The notes below the pieces were generated by a model, which saw only the letters and a program-made list of their open reading frames with translations, made no database searches and had not been told where the DNA came from. A stretch of DNA of 64,000 bases from Pantoea sp. Mb-10 (GTDB lineage Bacteria > Pseudomonadota > Gammaproteobacteria > Enterobacterales > Enterobacteriaceae), in the NCBI RefSeq assembly GCF_021272205.1, contig NZ_JAJSDX010000002.1:62001-126000 (forward strand), given 5' to 3'. Both the position numbers and the translations under genes were made by a program. Below, piece after piece: positions 53,381-63,616 of the stretch; positions within the stretch are counted from its first letter, which is position 1; each line of letters starts with the position of its first letter.

Positions 53381-53707
53381 TCAATTGCCCTCTTTCCATA
53401 GCGATTGCAGCTCAGGCGGCGCCTCTGCCTCGGGAATTAAAATCACTATCGATCCGGCGTTATGCTGGGTGCTGTAAGTAATTTGAATACGAAAATAGCG
53501 CTGATCGCCGCCGCCGATCCTGGGTGCTTCCTCTTCCGGTTTACCCCGCGCCATCGCCTGTTCCAGCACCGAACACACGTGTTTCTTCTGCGGCTCAGAC
53601 AGCTGCGCCAGCGCGATACGGCGCTCGGCGCGCAGGCCTGGGATAAACGCGATCCCGCCTTCGCGCGCCAGCTCAATAATGGCATCGTCGCTCAGTGGAA
53701 TGTTCAC
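53381..53707 (-). CDS. Emfourin-like protealysin inhibitor
   Basis: 108-residue cytosolic protein encoded directly after the M4 protease gene; GTG start overlaps the protease TGA (GTGA). In Serratia the same partner gene encodes emfourin, a tight inhibitor of protealysin, so the pair acts like protease plus immunity. Sequence: IELAREGGIAFIPGL near the start and a conserved RYFRIQITY...AGSIVILIPE core. No cysteines except Cys45. The assignment rests on context and the general pattern. Confidence 0.78.
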   Translation of the reverse strand: MNIPLSDDAIIELAREGGIAFIPGLRAERRIALAQLSEPQKKHVCSVLEQAMARGKPEEEAPRIGGGDQRYFRIQITYSTQHNAGSIVILIPEAEAPPELQSLWKEGN

Positions 53708-54717
53708 AATACGCCCACCTCCTGCCAGGCTGACTCAATGGCCTGCGCCACGGTCTGATCGAAGCGTTCACGGCCGTGCTTGATCGTCAGGTTGGCGAAG
53801 GTTTTGAAGTCTGCGTCTTGCGGTAAGGTTTTGTCGCACAGCGTGTCATACCAGGCCCAGCCCGCGCGCTCCCAGGCGAAGCCGCCCAGTGCGGTAGCAG
53901 CCAGATAAAACGCGCGGTTAGGAATGCCCGAGTTAAGATGCACGCCGCCATTGTCTTCGCGGGTTTCAATGTAATGCTGCATATCGGCAGGCTGGGGATC
54001 TTTACCCAACTGCGGATCGTCATACGCGGTGCCCGGCGCCGACATCGAGCGTAAACCGCGCCCGTTAATGCCTTTCGCCAACAGACCTTCACCAATCAGC
54101 CAATCTGCATCCTCGGCGCGCTGCTTGAGGTGGTACTGCTTCACCAGCGAGCCAAACACATCTGACATCGATTCATTCAGTGCGCCCGCCTGCTGAAAAT
54201 AGATCAAACCCGCTTCAGTTTCGGTCACGCCGTGGGTCAGCTCATGCGCGACCACGTCCAGCGCGATGGTAAAGCGATTAAAAATCTCACCGTCCCCGTC
54301 GCCAAACACCATCTGCTGGCCGTTCCAGAAGGCGTTTTGATAGTCTTGCCCGTAGTGGACCGTGCCATCCAGCTTCAATCCTTTGTTATCCAGTGAGTTA
54401 CGCTGATAAACCGTCCAGAAAAAGTCGTAGGTGACGCCGAGATAGTCCCAGGCTTCGTCTGCCGCCACGTCGCCGTTACCCGCGCTGCCTTCCTCACGCA
54501 CTAAGGTGCCAGGCAGGTTTTGCGTATTTTTGGCATCGTAAACGGCGCGCAACACGTGGCCGGGCTGTGCCGTCTGGCTGGTGGACGGAACGTGCCGATG
54601 TGCGGCCATCAGTTGCTGAACGTGGGTGAGGGTACGGCGCGCGGACGCCTGCGGGACGCCGGAGCAGTGTTCGACAATATTACGCAGGATATACGGAGGA
54701 ATAACGCTGTAAGACAT
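53704..54717 (-). CDS. Protealysin-like M4 zinc metalloprotease
   Basis: Thermolysin-family protease of 337 residues with the short PPYI-type propeptide (MSYSVIPPYILRNIVEHC), no signal peptide, catalytic motif HELTH (VVAHELTHGVTETEAGL) and downstream Glu in NESMSDVFGS, plus the catalytic His region GGVHLNSGIPNRAFY. Start at 54717 has an AGGGAG site six bases upstream; an ATG nine codons earlier lacks one. Protealysins cleave OmpX and actin and promote host-cell invasion in Serratia. Operon with the emfourin-like gene. Confidence 0.9.
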   Translation of the reverse strand: MSYSVIPPYILRNIVEHCSGVPQASARRTLTHVQQLMAAHRHVPSTSQTAQPGHVLRAVYDAKNTQNLPGTLVREEGSAGNGDVAADEAWDYLGVTYDFFWTVYQRNSLDNKGLKLDGTVHYGQDYQNAFWNGQQMVFGDGDGEIFNRFTIALDVVAHELTHGVTETEAGLIYFQQAGALNESMSDVFGSLVKQYHLKQRAEDADWLIGEGLLAKGINGRGLRSMSAPGTAYDDPQLGKDPQPADMQHYIETREDNGGVHLNSGIPNRAFYLAATALGGFAWERAGWAWYDTLCDKTLPQDADFKTFANLTIKHGRERFDQTVAQAIESAWQEVGVL

Positions 54718-54798
54718 AGTGAACTCCCTGAAGAATGGCTTCATCAGAAAGTATAGACCCGAGACGGCGGGCGCGAGTCGATTGCGTCCGCGTCGGTT

Positions 54799-56169
54799 TT
54801 AGCGTGGCTTACGCCGGGCCGTTTTCTGCGGCACCAGTGCGGTGACCTGACTCTCTACCCAACCATCATCCAGCCGCGTACGCAGCAGATCGCCTTTGTT
54901 CAGCTGCTGGGTTTTTTTCACCACTTGGCCCTGCGTGTCGGTGGTCACGCTAAAGCCGCGTGCCAGCGTGGCAAGCGGACTGACGCCCTCCAGCTGCGCC
55001 GCCAGCGTGCCAAATCGCTGGCGCGAATGATTAAGCTGTTTTTCCATGCCCTGCTGCAGGCGATAGTGCCACTGCTGGAGCTGCTGCTGCGCGCGGTAAA
55101 TGCGACCCTGTGGCTGCTGGGCGGCGAGCCGCTGCTGCAGGCGATCCTGCTGGCGCGTGGCGTGACGCAGACGCTGATCCATCGCTTCGCTCAAGCGACG
55201 CTGTAGCTGAAACAGCGCCGTTTGCTGGCGCGCCAGACGCAGCTGTGGATGCTGCTGCTGTAAGCGGTGCTGGAGACGCGTAAAGCGACGCTGCTGTTGG
55301 GCCAGGTAATAATCCATCGCCATCTCCATGCGCTGCTGCTGCGACTGCAGGCGGCGCAAGAGCTCAAGCTGATTGCGGCTCACCAATTCGGCCGCCGCCG
55401 AAGGCGTGGGCGCGCGCAGGTCGGCCACAAAATCCGCGATGGTCACGTCGGTTTCATGCCCTACGGCGCTCACAATTGGCAGGCGACTGGCGAAGATAGC
55501 GCGCGCGACGCGCTCATCGTTGAAGCTCCAGAGATCTTCCAGCGAGCCGCCGCCACGTCCCACAATCAGCACGTCACATTCGCCGCGCTGGTTCGCCTGC
55601 TCAATGGCGCGCACAATGCCGGCGGGCGCATCCACGCCCTGCACCGCGGTAGGGTAAATCACCACCGGTAACGAGGGATCGCGCCGCTGCAGCACGCGCA
55701 GCACATCGTGCAGGGCCGCGCCGGTCGCCGAGGTGATCACGCCCACCTGACGTGCGGGCTGCGGCAGCGGCTGTTTGTACCGCTCATCGAACAAGCCTTC
55801 GGCTGCCAGGCGCGCTTTGAGCTGCTCAAACTGCTGCTGCAACAGCCCTTCGCCTGCCGGGTGCATGCTTTCCACAATCAGCTGATAATCGCCGCGCGGC
55901 TCATAGAGCGTGACGCTGGCGCGCACCAGCACCTGCTGACCATGCTGAGGACGAAAGGTGACGCGGCGGTTGCTGTTGCGGAACATCGCGCAGCGCACCT
56001 GCGCGCCGTCATCTTTCAGCGTGAAATACCAGTGGCCAGAGGAGGGCTGCGAAAAATTCGATATTTCAGCACTCAGCCACACCAGCCCCATCTCATTTTC
56101 CAGCAGTTGACGCACCGTGGTGTTGAGGCGGCTGACGGTAAAAATATTGGCGGTAGGCGGTAGCGACAT
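54799..56169 (-). CDS. xseA: Exodeoxyribonuclease VII large subunit
   Basis: Large subunit of the single-strand-specific exonuclease. The 456-residue product has an N-terminal OB fold ([45 protein letters not shown]), the catalytic domain with [19 protein letters not shown] and [28 protein letters not shown], and a long Gln/Arg-rich coiled coil (about 275-405). Divergent from guaB, as in E. coli. Confidence 0.96.
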   Translation of the reverse strand: MSLPPTANIFTVSRLNTTVRQLLENEMGLVWLSAEISNFSQPSSGHWYFTLKDDGAQVRCAMFRNSNRRVTFRPQHGQQVLVRASVTLYEPRGDYQLIVESMHPAGEGLLQQQFEQLKARLAAEGLFDERYKQPLPQPARQVGVITSATGAALHDVLRVLQRRDPSLPVVIYPTAVQGVDAPAGIVRAIEQANQRGECDVLIVGRGGGSLEDLWSFNDERVARAIFASRLPIVSAVGHETDVTIADFVADLRAPTPSAAAELVSRNQLELLRRLQSQQQRMEMAMDYYLAQQQRRFTRLQHRLQQQHPQLRLARQQTALFQLQRRLSEAMDQRLRHATRQQDRLQQRLAAQQPQGRIYRAQQQLQQWHYRLQQGMEKQLNHSRQRFGTLAAQLEGVSPLATLARGFSVTTDTQGQVVKKTQQLNKGDLLRTRLDDGWVESQVTALVPQKTARRKPR

Positions 56170-56261
56170 GTGATGGAGATCAAATTTTAAATCAGAGAGT
56201 TAATCCGCTGATACTACAGGGCTGGTATTGAGGATCAAGACATTTTCCTAAAAAACACTGG

Positions 56262-56277
56262 AGGCAATCGATTTCGG
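56262..56277 (+). promoter_or_regulatory. PUR box of guaB
   Basis: AGGCAATCGATTTCGG matches ANGCAANCGNTTNCNT except at the last base. It lies just before the -10 TATAAT (56282-56287), covering the spacer and -35. Confidence 0.78.
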
Positions 56278-56281
56278 CCTG

Positions 56282-56287
56282 TATAAT
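56282..56287 (+). promoter_or_regulatory. guaB promoter -10
   Basis: Perfect TATAAT, about 50 bp before the guaB ATG, directly after the PUR box; -35 not clear. Confidence 0.65.
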
Positions 56288-56338
56288 GCCGCGGCAATAT
56301 TTTATCTGTTTTAATCACCCTCAGGTGGAGATATTGCA

Positions 56339-57805
56339 ATGCTAAGAATCGCGAAAGAAGCCCTCACATTTGACGACGTCCTGCTCGTTCCCGCTCACTC
56401 CACTGTTTTGCCTAACACCGCTGACCTCAGCACCCAGCTCACGAAAAACATCCGTTTAAACATCCCTATGCTCTCTGCGGCGATGGATACCGTGACCGAA
56501 GCCGGTCTGGCTATCGCGCTGGCGCAAGAAGGCGGCCTCGGTTTTATTCACAAGAATATGTCGATTGAGCGCCAGGCGGACGAAGTGCGTAAGGTTAAGA
56601 AGCACGAGAGCGGTGTCGTTACCGATCCGCAAACCGTGCTGCCCGAGACGACGTTGGCTGAAGTTCAGGCGCTGACCGAGCGTAATGGCTTTGCTGGCTA
56701 TCCGGTGGTGAACGGCGATAACGAGCTGGTGGGGATCATCACCGGTCGTGACGTGCGCTTCGTGACCGATATGTCGCTGCCTGTGACGGCGGTGATGACG
56801 CCAAAAGCGCGTTTGGTGACGGTCAAAGAGGGTGAAGCACGCGACGTGGTACTGCAAAAAATGCACGAAAAGCGCGTTGAAAAAGCGCTGGTGGTTGATG
56901 ACAGCTTCCACCTGCTGGGCATGATCACCGTAAAAGATTTCCAGAAAGCCGAACGTAAACCTAACGCCTGTAAAGATGCGCAGGGCCGTCTGCGCGTCGG
57001 CGCGGCAGTCGGTGCAGGCGCAGGCAATGAAGAGCGCGTTGATGCGCTGGTCGCTGCGGGCGTTGACGTACTGCTGATTGACTCATCGCACGGTCATTCT
57101 GAAGGCGTGCTGCAGCGTATCCGCGAAACCCGCGCCAAATATCCTGACCTCGACATCATCGGCGGCAACGTGGCCACCGGCGCAGGCGCCCTGGCGCTGG
57201 CGCAGGCTGGCGTGAGCGCGGTGAAAGTGGGCATTGGCCCCGGCTCTATTTGCACCACGCGCATCGTCACTGGCGTGGGCGTACCGCAGATCACGGCGGT
57301 TTCTGACGCGGTTGCCGCGCTGGAAGGCACCGGTATCCCGGTGGTGGCGGATGGCGGCATTCGTTTCTCCGGAGATATCGCTAAAGCGATCGCGGCTGGC
57401 GCGGCGGCTGTGATGGTGGGCTCGATGCTGGCAGGCACCGAAGAGTCTCCGGGCGAAATCGAGCTGTATCAGGGCCGTGCGTTCAAATCCTACCGCGGCA
57501 TGGGCTCGCTCGGCGCGATGTCTAAAGGTTCGTCCGACCGCTACTTCCAAAGCGATAACGCCGCAGACAAACTGGTGCCAGAAGGCATTGAAGGCCGCGT
57601 TGCCTATAAAGGCCGTTTGAAAGAGATTGTGCACCAGCAGATGGGCGGCCTGCGCTCCTGCATGGGCCTGACCGGCTGCCAGACCATTGACGATCTGCGC
57701 ACCAAAGCTGAATTCGTGCGCATCAGCGGCGCCGGCATCAACGAAAGCCACGTGCACGACGTGACCATCACCAAAGAGTCGCCGAACTACCGCATGGGTT
57801 CATAA
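56339..57805 (+). CDS. guaB: Inosine-5'-monophosphate dehydrogenase
   Basis: NAD-dependent oxidation of IMP to XMP, the committed step to GMP. The 488-residue protein has the barrel interrupted by two CBS domains (about 93-205), the catalytic loop [13 protein letters not shown] with the active Cys and the mobile flap [22 protein letters not shown]. Full length. Upstream PUR box; guaA follows after an intergenic hairpin. Confidence 0.97.
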   Translation: MLRIAKEALTFDDVLLVPAHSTVLPNTADLSTQLTKNIRLNIPMLSAAMDTVTEAGLAIALAQEGGLGFIHKNMSIERQADEVRKVKKHESGVVTDPQTVLPETTLAEVQALTERNGFAGYPVVNGDNELVGIITGRDVRFVTDMSLPVTAVMTPKARLVTVKEGEARDVVLQKMHEKRVEKALVVDDSFHLLGMITVKDFQKAERKPNACKDAQGRLRVGAAVGAGAGNEERVDALVAAGVDVLLIDSSHGHSEGVLQRIRETRAKYPDLDIIGGNVATGAGALALAQAGVSAVKVGIGPGSICTTRIVTGVGVPQITAVSDAVAALEGTGIPVVADGGIRFSGDIAKAIAAGAAAVMVGSMLAGTEESPGEIELYQGRAFKSYRGMGSLGAMSKGSSDRYFQSDNAADKLVPEGIEGRVAYKGRLKEIVHQQMGGLRSCMGLTGCQTIDDLRTKAEFVRISGAGINESHVHDVTITKESPNYRMGS

Positions 57806-57820
57806 GCTTTAGCATTCAAC

Positions 57821-57845
57821 GCCCGGCACCCGCCGGGCGCTTTTT
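57821..57845 (+). terminator. Hairpin between guaB and guaA
   Basis: GCCCGGC, ACCC loop, GCCGGGC, then GC and five T. Looks like a terminator, although guaB and guaA are usually co-transcribed; may attenuate guaA. Confidence 0.7.
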
Positions 57846-57878
57846 ATTTATTACATCCATCCCAATGGAAACGCCTCA

Positions 57879-59459
57879 ATGACGACTGAAAATATTCATA
57901 AACATCGTATTTTGATCCTCGATTTTGGTTCTCAGTATACGCAGCTGGTTGCGCGCCGGGTGCGCGAGCTGGGCGTCTACTGCGAACTCTGGGCATGGGA
58001 TGTCACCGAAGCGCAAATTCGCCAGTTCAACCCCAGCGGCATCATCCTTTCAGGCGGCCCTGAAAGCACCACCGCGTTAGACAGCCCGCGTGCACCTGAC
58101 TATGTGTTCAACGCGGGCGTGCCCGTGCTGGGCGTGTGCTACGGCATGCAGACCATGGCGATGCAGCTGGGCGGCAAAGTTGAAGGGTCAAACCAGCGTG
58201 AATTTGGTTATGCGCAGGTTGAAGTGACCACGCAAAGCGCCCTGATCCGTGACATCGAAGATGCCATCAGCGCGGCAGGTAAACCGCTGCTGGACGTGTG
58301 GATGAGCCACGGCGATAAAGTCACCGCCATCCCCGCTGACTTCGTGACCGTCGCCAGCACCGAATCCTGTCCGTTTGCCATTATGGCCAACGAAGAGAAG
58401 AAGTTTTATGGCGTACAGTTCCACCCGGAAGTGACGCACACGCGTCAGGGCCTGCGTATGCTGGAGCGCTTTGTGCGCGACATCTGCGGCTGCGAGGCGC
58501 TGTGGACGCCAGCCAAAATCATCGAAGATGCGGTTGAGCGCATTCGTCAGCAGGTCGGCAATGACAAAGTGATCCTCGGCCTCTCGGGCGGTGTGGACTC
58601 GTCCGTTACCGCCATGCTGCTGCACCGCGCCATTGGCGAACGCCTTACCTGCGTGTTTGTGGACAACGGCCTGCTGCGTCTGAATGAAGCCGAGCAGGTG
58701 ATGGAGATGTTCGGCGATCACTTCGGTCTGAACATTGTGCACGTACCGGCGGAAGCGCGTTTCCTGGATGCACTGGCAGGGGAGAACGATCCCGAAGCCA
58801 AGCGGAAAATCATCGGGCGCGTATTCGTGGAGCTGTTCGACGAGCAAGCGCTGCGCCTGGAAGACGTTAAGTGGCTGGCACAGGGCACCATTTACCCGGA
58901 TGTGATCGAATCTGCGGCGTCGGCTACCGGTAAAGCGCACGTGATCAAATCGCACCACAACGTCGGCGGCCTGCCGAAAGAGATGAAGATGGGCCTGGTT
59001 GAACCGCTGAAAGAGCTGTTCAAAGATGAAGTGCGCAAAATCGGCCTGGAACTGGGTCTGCCGTACGACATGCTCTATCGTCATCCATTCCCTGGGCCGG
59101 GCTTGGGCGTGCGCGTGCTGGGCGAGGTGAAGAAAGAGTACTGCGATCTGCTGCGCCGCGCCGATGCCATCTTTATTGAAGAGCTGCGTAAAGCGGATCT
59201 CTACAACAAAGTGAGCCAGGCCTTTACCGTGTTCCTGCCGGTGCGTTCGGTGGGCGTGATGGGCGACGGGCGCAAATATGACTGGGTGGTTTCACTGCGT
59301 GCGGTGGAAACCATCGATTTCATGACCGCGCACTGGGCGCACCTGCCGTACGATTTCCTCGGCCGCGTCTCCAACCGCATCATCAATGAAGTCGACGGCA
59401 TCTCCCGCGTGGTGTACGACATCTCCGGTAAGCCACCGGCCACGATTGAGTGGGAATGA
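57879..59459 (+). CDS. guaA: GMP synthase (glutamine-hydrolysing)
   Basis: Aminates XMP to GMP. The 526-residue protein has a class I glutaminase domain (Cys nucleophile in [12 protein letters not shown], His/Glu in FHPEVTHT), the ATP pyrophosphatase P-loop [19 protein letters not shown] and the C-terminal dimerisation domain ending [13 protein letters not shown]. Full length. Confidence 0.98.
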   Translation: MTTENIHKHRILILDFGSQYTQLVARRVRELGVYCELWAWDVTEAQIRQFNPSGIILSGGPESTTALDSPRAPDYVFNAGVPVLGVCYGMQTMAMQLGGKVEGSNQREFGYAQVEVTTQSALIRDIEDAISAAGKPLLDVWMSHGDKVTAIPADFVTVASTESCPFAIMANEEKKFYGVQFHPEVTHTRQGLRMLERFVRDICGCEALWTPAKIIEDAVERIRQQVGNDKVILGLSGGVDSSVTAMLLHRAIGERLTCVFVDNGLLRLNEAEQVMEMFGDHFGLNIVHVPAEARFLDALAGENDPEAKRKIIGRVFVELFDEQALRLEDVKWLAQGTIYPDVIESAASATGKAHVIKSHHNVGGLPKEMKMGLVEPLKELFKDEVRKIGLELGLPYDMLYRHPFPGPGLGVRVLGEVKKEYCDLLRRADAIFIEELRKADLYNKVSQAFTVFLPVRSVGVMGDGRKYDWVVSLRAVETIDFMTAHWAHLPYDFLGRVSNRIINEVDGISRVVYDISGKPPATIEWE

Positions 59460-59480
59460 TCTCTTTTTATTTTGCTGCTA

Positions 59481-59508
59481 AGCCCGCTTAACTGCGGGCT
59501 TTTTTTTA
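59481..59508 (+). terminator. guaA terminator
   Basis: AGCCCGC, TTAACT loop, GCGGGCT and eight T. Confidence 0.92.
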
Positions 59509-59693
59509 TTGATAAAAGCGGTATTGGGTTGCTGCACCGACGCATAGAAACGCGTCTCTTGCGGCTAAACTTGGCGAAGATTTTATGATGCTGCATGTAA
59601 CGTTGATATCGTGATATTACATCAGCAAACTGCTGTTTCTGTATTTTTGCAAAAGTACAGGTGGATTTCGTATGCGTGAGGATAAAGGGATTT

Positions 59694-62411
59694 ATGGTTT
59701 CGATTCACATGGGCAACGTGGAGAAAACGGCGCAGATCAGCGACTGGGTAATTTACTGGAGCGATAAATATGAAGCGTTGCAGTTGACCTGTCATTACCC
59801 GTCGAAAAAAACATTCACGCGCCCGCTGAGTGATTGTCGTGTGAGTCCTTACCGAGAGCTGAATGAGGTATTACTGACCAAGCCGGGTAGCAGCATCGTC
59901 ACGCCAGTAATGAAGGTTATGATCTATGGTGAGCGTTATGCCGTCGTTTATTACCCTGAAAGTAGAAAACCTTACGTCTATAAGATGGATGACATTCGTT
60001 TTGCCGCGTCAACGGGTCTTAAAAAAACGAAGGTGTTTGACTACTTTTTAGCGGTGGCAAGGGCGCGTCAGGCTTGCGCGAAGTCGAAGCTTGATCAGGA
60101 TATTGCTGCGAACGTAGTGCGCCAACTCGAAAAACTTCCCGACAGCGCAAGCACCGCATTGCAGGCCTATTGCAGCAAGCAAAATGGAACGCTGATGCAT
60201 GACCAAGCGCTTATTTTTCCTTTCGGCCTGAATGAAAGTCAGCTGGCCGCGGTTGAGCAAGCTTTTCGCGCTCAAATCAGTGTAATTGAGGGGCCACCAG
60301 GCACCGGTAAAACGCAGACCATCCTGAATATTATTGCCAATATTTTATTGCAAAGTCAGACCGTAGCCGTGCTGTCTAACAATAATGCCGCCGTAGAAAA
60401 CGTTTACGAAAAACTCGATAAATGTGGTTTAGGGCATCTCATTGCCAGACTCGGAAATACCGAGAACCGCACTGACTTTTTTGTGCAACTGCCGTCTTTG
60501 CCTTCAGGCGAACCGGAACCCGCGCCGTCTATGGAAGCGATTCAACAGCATCTAAAAAATGTGAAGCAGTCTTTGCATGATTACAACCGTGCAGCGCAAT
60601 TACAGGTTGAACTCGACGAGCTCAGTATTGAACGTCGCTATTTACAGCAGTGGCAGAGTGAGAACAGCGTACAAACGAATATTTCCCTGGACAAATATGG
60701 GCTAACGCCGAGCAAAACCACGGACTTAATGGCTTACCTTGCTTATTTGGGTGAAAAACGCATCCGCCTGAAAGATCGCCTTGAGCTGTTATTTAAATTT
60801 GGCGTTTTTCGCACCAAACCTTTAGCGCATGAAGATGCCCGCTTGTCGGTATTTCATGCCCTACAAATGCATTACTACGACAAGGCGATTGAAAATAAAG
60901 AGGGAGAGTTGCAGGCCTGCCAGAAGCGACTTGAACGCGGTCATTTCGACGCAGAGCTGAAGCTGTTGACCCGTGCATCCATGCTCTATTTGAAGCAGCA
61001 TCTGCACTCGCACGTGCCATCGTCAGGCTCATTCGATGCCAAAACGTATCGGACTTCACAGCAATTCGATGCTTTCCTTCGGCGGTTTCCAATTATAGGA
61101 AGCGGTACTCACTCAATTGTGAATTCAATCGCGCCCGGAGCAATTCTTGACTACGTCATTATTGATGAAGCCTCGCTGCAGGATATCGTGCCGGGTATTT
61201 TGCCGCTTGGGTGCGCCAGGAACCTGATCGTAGTGGGTGATAATCATCAGCTGGCACACATCCCCGTAAAATTAGGTTTGGCTGCGCCTGAGCAAGCTTA
61301 TGATTGCGAGCGATACAGTTTGCTTGATTCATGTATCAATGTATTCCAGGCGTCGCTGCCTAAAACACTGTTAAAAGAACACTACCGCTGTCATCCTAAA
61401 ATCATCCATTTTTGCAATCAGCAGTTCTACGATAATGCCCTCATTCCGATGACTGAGGACAATGGAGAAAAAGCCCTGCGTTTGATCGTGACGGCTAAAG
61501 GGAATCATACGCGTCAGAATACCAACTTGCGCGAGCTGGATTCACTGATTAGCGTACTCGAAAAAGCGGACGAACCTGTGGTGGTCACTGATGAAAACCG
61601 CGGCTTTATTGCGCCGTTTCGTGCTCAAGTGATGCTTTCGGGCAACTACTTACCCGAGGATTTCGTCAAAGACACCGTTCACAAATTTCAGGGCAGGGAG
61701 TGCGATGAAATCGTCTTTTCAACCGTGCTCGACAAAAAGCGTTATAACCAGCACCTCGCCAGGATAAATTTTGTAGACGATCCCCGCATGATTAACGTGG
61801 CCGTTTCGCGTGCTAAAAACTGTTTTACTTTGGTAACGGGCGATGAGGTCTTTAGCAAAAATAACCGCCATATCGCCGCTTTAATGCGCCATATTGAGTA
61901 TTACGCAGAAGAGGAGCAGGTGGTACGCGCGCCCGTTGTGTCTGCCTTTGACCTCCTTTATCGAGAATATGACCAATCTCTTGCCCGTTTAAATACGCGC
62001 TTAAGACCACAAGACTCGCGTTATAAATCTGAGCAAATCGTGGCTGAGTGCCTGCGGGAGGCTTTATCTGAACACGCGAGCGGGGAGCTGATTTACCACG
62101 ATCAAATAAAATTGGATCAGCTGGTATCACCGAGTGATACGTGTTTAACAGAGCGGGAGCGCAGCTTTATTGCGCGCGCGAGCTGCGACTTTGTCATCTA
62201 CTACAAAATTGGTAAGACGCCTCTGGGTGTCATCGAGGTTGATGGCGGGTTCCACGATCGTCCTGAGCAGGCAGCGCGGGATGCCTTGAAAGACAGTATT
62301 TTAGCGAAAGGCGAAATAATGATCCTGCGCTTGCGGACGGTCGAGAGTCGTATTGAAGAGAGGATTGCCGAATTTATCGCTCAGTGGATAAATCCAGCGC
62401 GCAGTGAGTAA
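59694..62411 (+). CDS. UPF1-like SF1 helicase fused to a PD-(D/E)xK-like nuclease domain
   Basis: 905-residue protein, accessory to the locus. After an N-terminal region of about 180 residues come an SF1B helicase core: Q-motif-like NESQLAAVEQAF, Walker A GPPGTGKT (200-207), a long helical insertion, DEAS Walker B (Asp491-Glu492), GDNHQLAHIPV, LLKEHYRCHPKIIHFC, VHKFQGRECDEIVFS and NVAVSRAKNCF. The C-terminal part (about 795-900) has Asp832 in ASCDFVIYY and Glu848-x-Asp850 in GVIEVDGGFHD, a DUF2726/DUF559-like PD-(D/E)xK nuclease pattern. Visibly more AT-rich than neighbours, suggesting transfer. ATG 59694 is chosen after AAAGGGA; GTG 59661 is possible. Likely nucleic-acid processing or antiphage role; not proven. 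Confidence 0.8.
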   Translation: MVSIHMGNVEKTAQISDWVIYWSDKYEALQLTCHYPSKKTFTRPLSDCRVSPYRELNEVLLTKPGSSIVTPVMKVMIYGERYAVVYYPESRKPYVYKMDDIRFAASTGLKKTKVFDYFLAVARARQACAKSKLDQDIAANVVRQLEKLPDSASTALQAYCSKQNGTLMHDQALIFPFGLNESQLAAVEQAFRAQISVIEGPPGTGKTQTILNIIANILLQSQTVAVLSNNNAAVENVYEKLDKCGLGHLIARLGNTENRTDFFVQLPSLPSGEPEPAPSMEAIQQHLKNVKQSLHDYNRAAQLQVELDELSIERRYLQQWQSENSVQTNISLDKYGLTPSKTTDLMAYLAYLGEKRIRLKDRLELLFKFGVFRTKPLAHEDARLSVFHALQMHYYDKAIENKEGELQACQKRLERGHFDAELKLLTRASMLYLKQHLHSHVPSSGSFDAKTYRTSQQFDAFLRRFPIIGSGTHSIVNSIAPGAILDYVIIDEASLQDIVPGILPLGCARNLIVVGDNHQLAHIPVKLGLAAPEQAYDCERYSLLDSCINVFQASLPKTLLKEHYRCHPKIIHFCNQQFYDNALIPMTEDNGEKALRLIVTAKGNHTRQNTNLRELDSLISVLEKADEPVVVTDENRGFIAPFRAQVMLSGNYLPEDFVKDTVHKFQGRECDEIVFSTVLDKKRYNQHLARINFVDDPRMINVAVSRAKNCFTLVTGDEVFSKNNRHIAALMRHIEYYAEEEQVVRAPVVSAFDLLYREYDQSLARLNTRLRPQDSRYKSEQIVAECLREALSEHASGELIYHDQIKLDQLVSPSDTCLTERERSFIARASCDFVIYYKIGKTPLGVIEVDGGFHDRPEQAARDALKDSILAKGEIMILRLRTVESRIEERIAEFIAQWINPARSE

Positions 62412-62550
62412 GCCTTGCAAGGGAGGGGGCATCAATAAGCCTCAGGAATGTCATCGTTAGCAAGTCGCCCGTACAGCGCATAGTTAGTAAATACAAACTC
62501 ACCCGTTTCGGTGCATGATGGGGCCCGTTTACCGCTTCCTGGATGAGATA

Positions 62551-63327
62551 ATGCTGTCGTTCAAAGTGATTTTAGTCGTGTTTCTGTGCGCGGTGTTGCT
62601 GTCGCTGGCGGCCAGTTTGGCGCAGGCCACGCGCAGCGAGGAGGGCATCAGCCCGCGCGGTGGCTGGGCCAGCGCGCGGCGTGACTCGGCGGGATTGGCG
62701 CCCGATCCCACGCGTTATGTTAACGAGGCGATCGTGCAGGTCTACGCGGCGCCGACCTACGGCTGGAAAGGGGTGGTGGCGGTGCATCCGTGGATCATCT
62801 TTAAGCGTGCCGGTGAAACGCGCTACACGCGTTACGAAGTGATCAGCTGGGGCAGCGGCGACAAAGTGCGACGCAACGCCAATCTTGCGGATGGCTACTG
62901 GTACGGTGCCCGTCCGCGCGTGCTGGTGACGCAGCGCGGTGACGCCGCTGCCGCCCTGATCCCGCAGATTGAGGCAGCCATTCGCAGTTATCCGTGGCCG
63001 ACCACGTACCGCGCGTGGCCGGGGCCCAACAGCAATACGTTTTTGGCGCATATCGGGCGTGAAGTCCCGGCGCTCAAGTTGGATCTGCCCGCCAATGCGC
63101 TGGGCAAAGATTACCGTTCGCTGCGGCATCCGCTGGGATTGCCGCCCTCAGGGCGCGGTGTGCAGCTCTCACTGCTGGGCGTCTTGGGCGTAACGGTAGG
63201 CGCTGAAGAGGGCGTAGAGGTGAACGTGCTGGGTCTCAATATGGGGGTGGATTTTACCCCCCTACGCCTGCGGCTGCCGTTTATTGGTGGCATTGGGCAG
63301 GACAATGTGCAGAAAGATAATCCCTGA
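62551..63327 (+). CDS. DUF3750 family protein
   Basis: 258 residues starting MLSFKVILVVFLCAVLLSLAASLAQA, a signal peptide or anchor, then a DUF3750 domain (VQVYAAPTYGWKGVVAVHPWIIFKRAG; YEVISWG; WPTTYRAWPGPNSNTFLAHIGREVP; LGVLGVTVGAEEGVEVNVLG). Function unknown; the GPNSNTF stretch looks like a catalytic or substrate loop. ATG 62551 has a GGATGAGAT upstream; an ATG at 62515 without a ribosome site would add 12 residues. Confidence 0.75.
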   Translation: MLSFKVILVVFLCAVLLSLAASLAQATRSEEGISPRGGWASARRDSAGLAPDPTRYVNEAIVQVYAAPTYGWKGVVAVHPWIIFKRAGETRYTRYEVISWGSGDKVRRNANLADGYWYGARPRVLVTQRGDAAAALIPQIEAAIRSYPWPTTYRAWPGPNSNTFLAHIGREVPALKLDLPANALGKDYRSLRHPLGLPPSGRGVQLSLLGVLGVTVGAEEGVEVNVLGLNMGVDFTPLRLRLPFIGGIGQDNVQKDNP

Positions 63328-63375
63328 TCGCACGCCGCCACGGCGCTGAGAAGGCCATGGCGGCGCCAGGGGAGA

Positions 63376-63555
63376 TCAGCAGACGCCGAAATCCCCGTCT
63401 TCGTGATAGAGGTTAACGTTGTCCGCGTTGACTTCAATCTCTTTTTTGACCGGATCGTCCACGCGGGCGCACCACAGCTTCTCGCCTTCCACGCGCAATA
63501 CCTGCATCTTCGGGCCGCCGGTTTTTGCCTGGACGAAATCATTTACAGTAAACAT
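63376..63555 (-). CDS. DUF2158 (YodC-like) small protein
   Basis: 59-residue protein reading MFTVNDFVQAKTGGPKMQVL... KLWCARVDDPVKKEIEV... ending DFGVC, with the DUF2158 features: an initial hydrophobic-charged motif followed by GGP-x-M and W-C. AAGGAG is seven bases before the ATG. Unknown function; between DUF3750 (convergent) and the mgtE gene (same strand). Confidence 0.85.
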   Translation of the reverse strand: MFTVNDFVQAKTGGPKMQVLRVEGEKLWCARVDDPVKKEIEVNADNVNLYHEDGDFGVC

Positions 63556-63616
63556 CGTTGCTCTCCTTCCGGTTAGTGATTATTCACGCGTTACAAGTGG
63601 CGTTCTCTGGTTGAGC

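Noticed and set aside
58188..59084. 298-codon minus-strand frame opposite guaA
   Set aside because: Antisense shadow of guaA, with composition typical of reversed codon bias.
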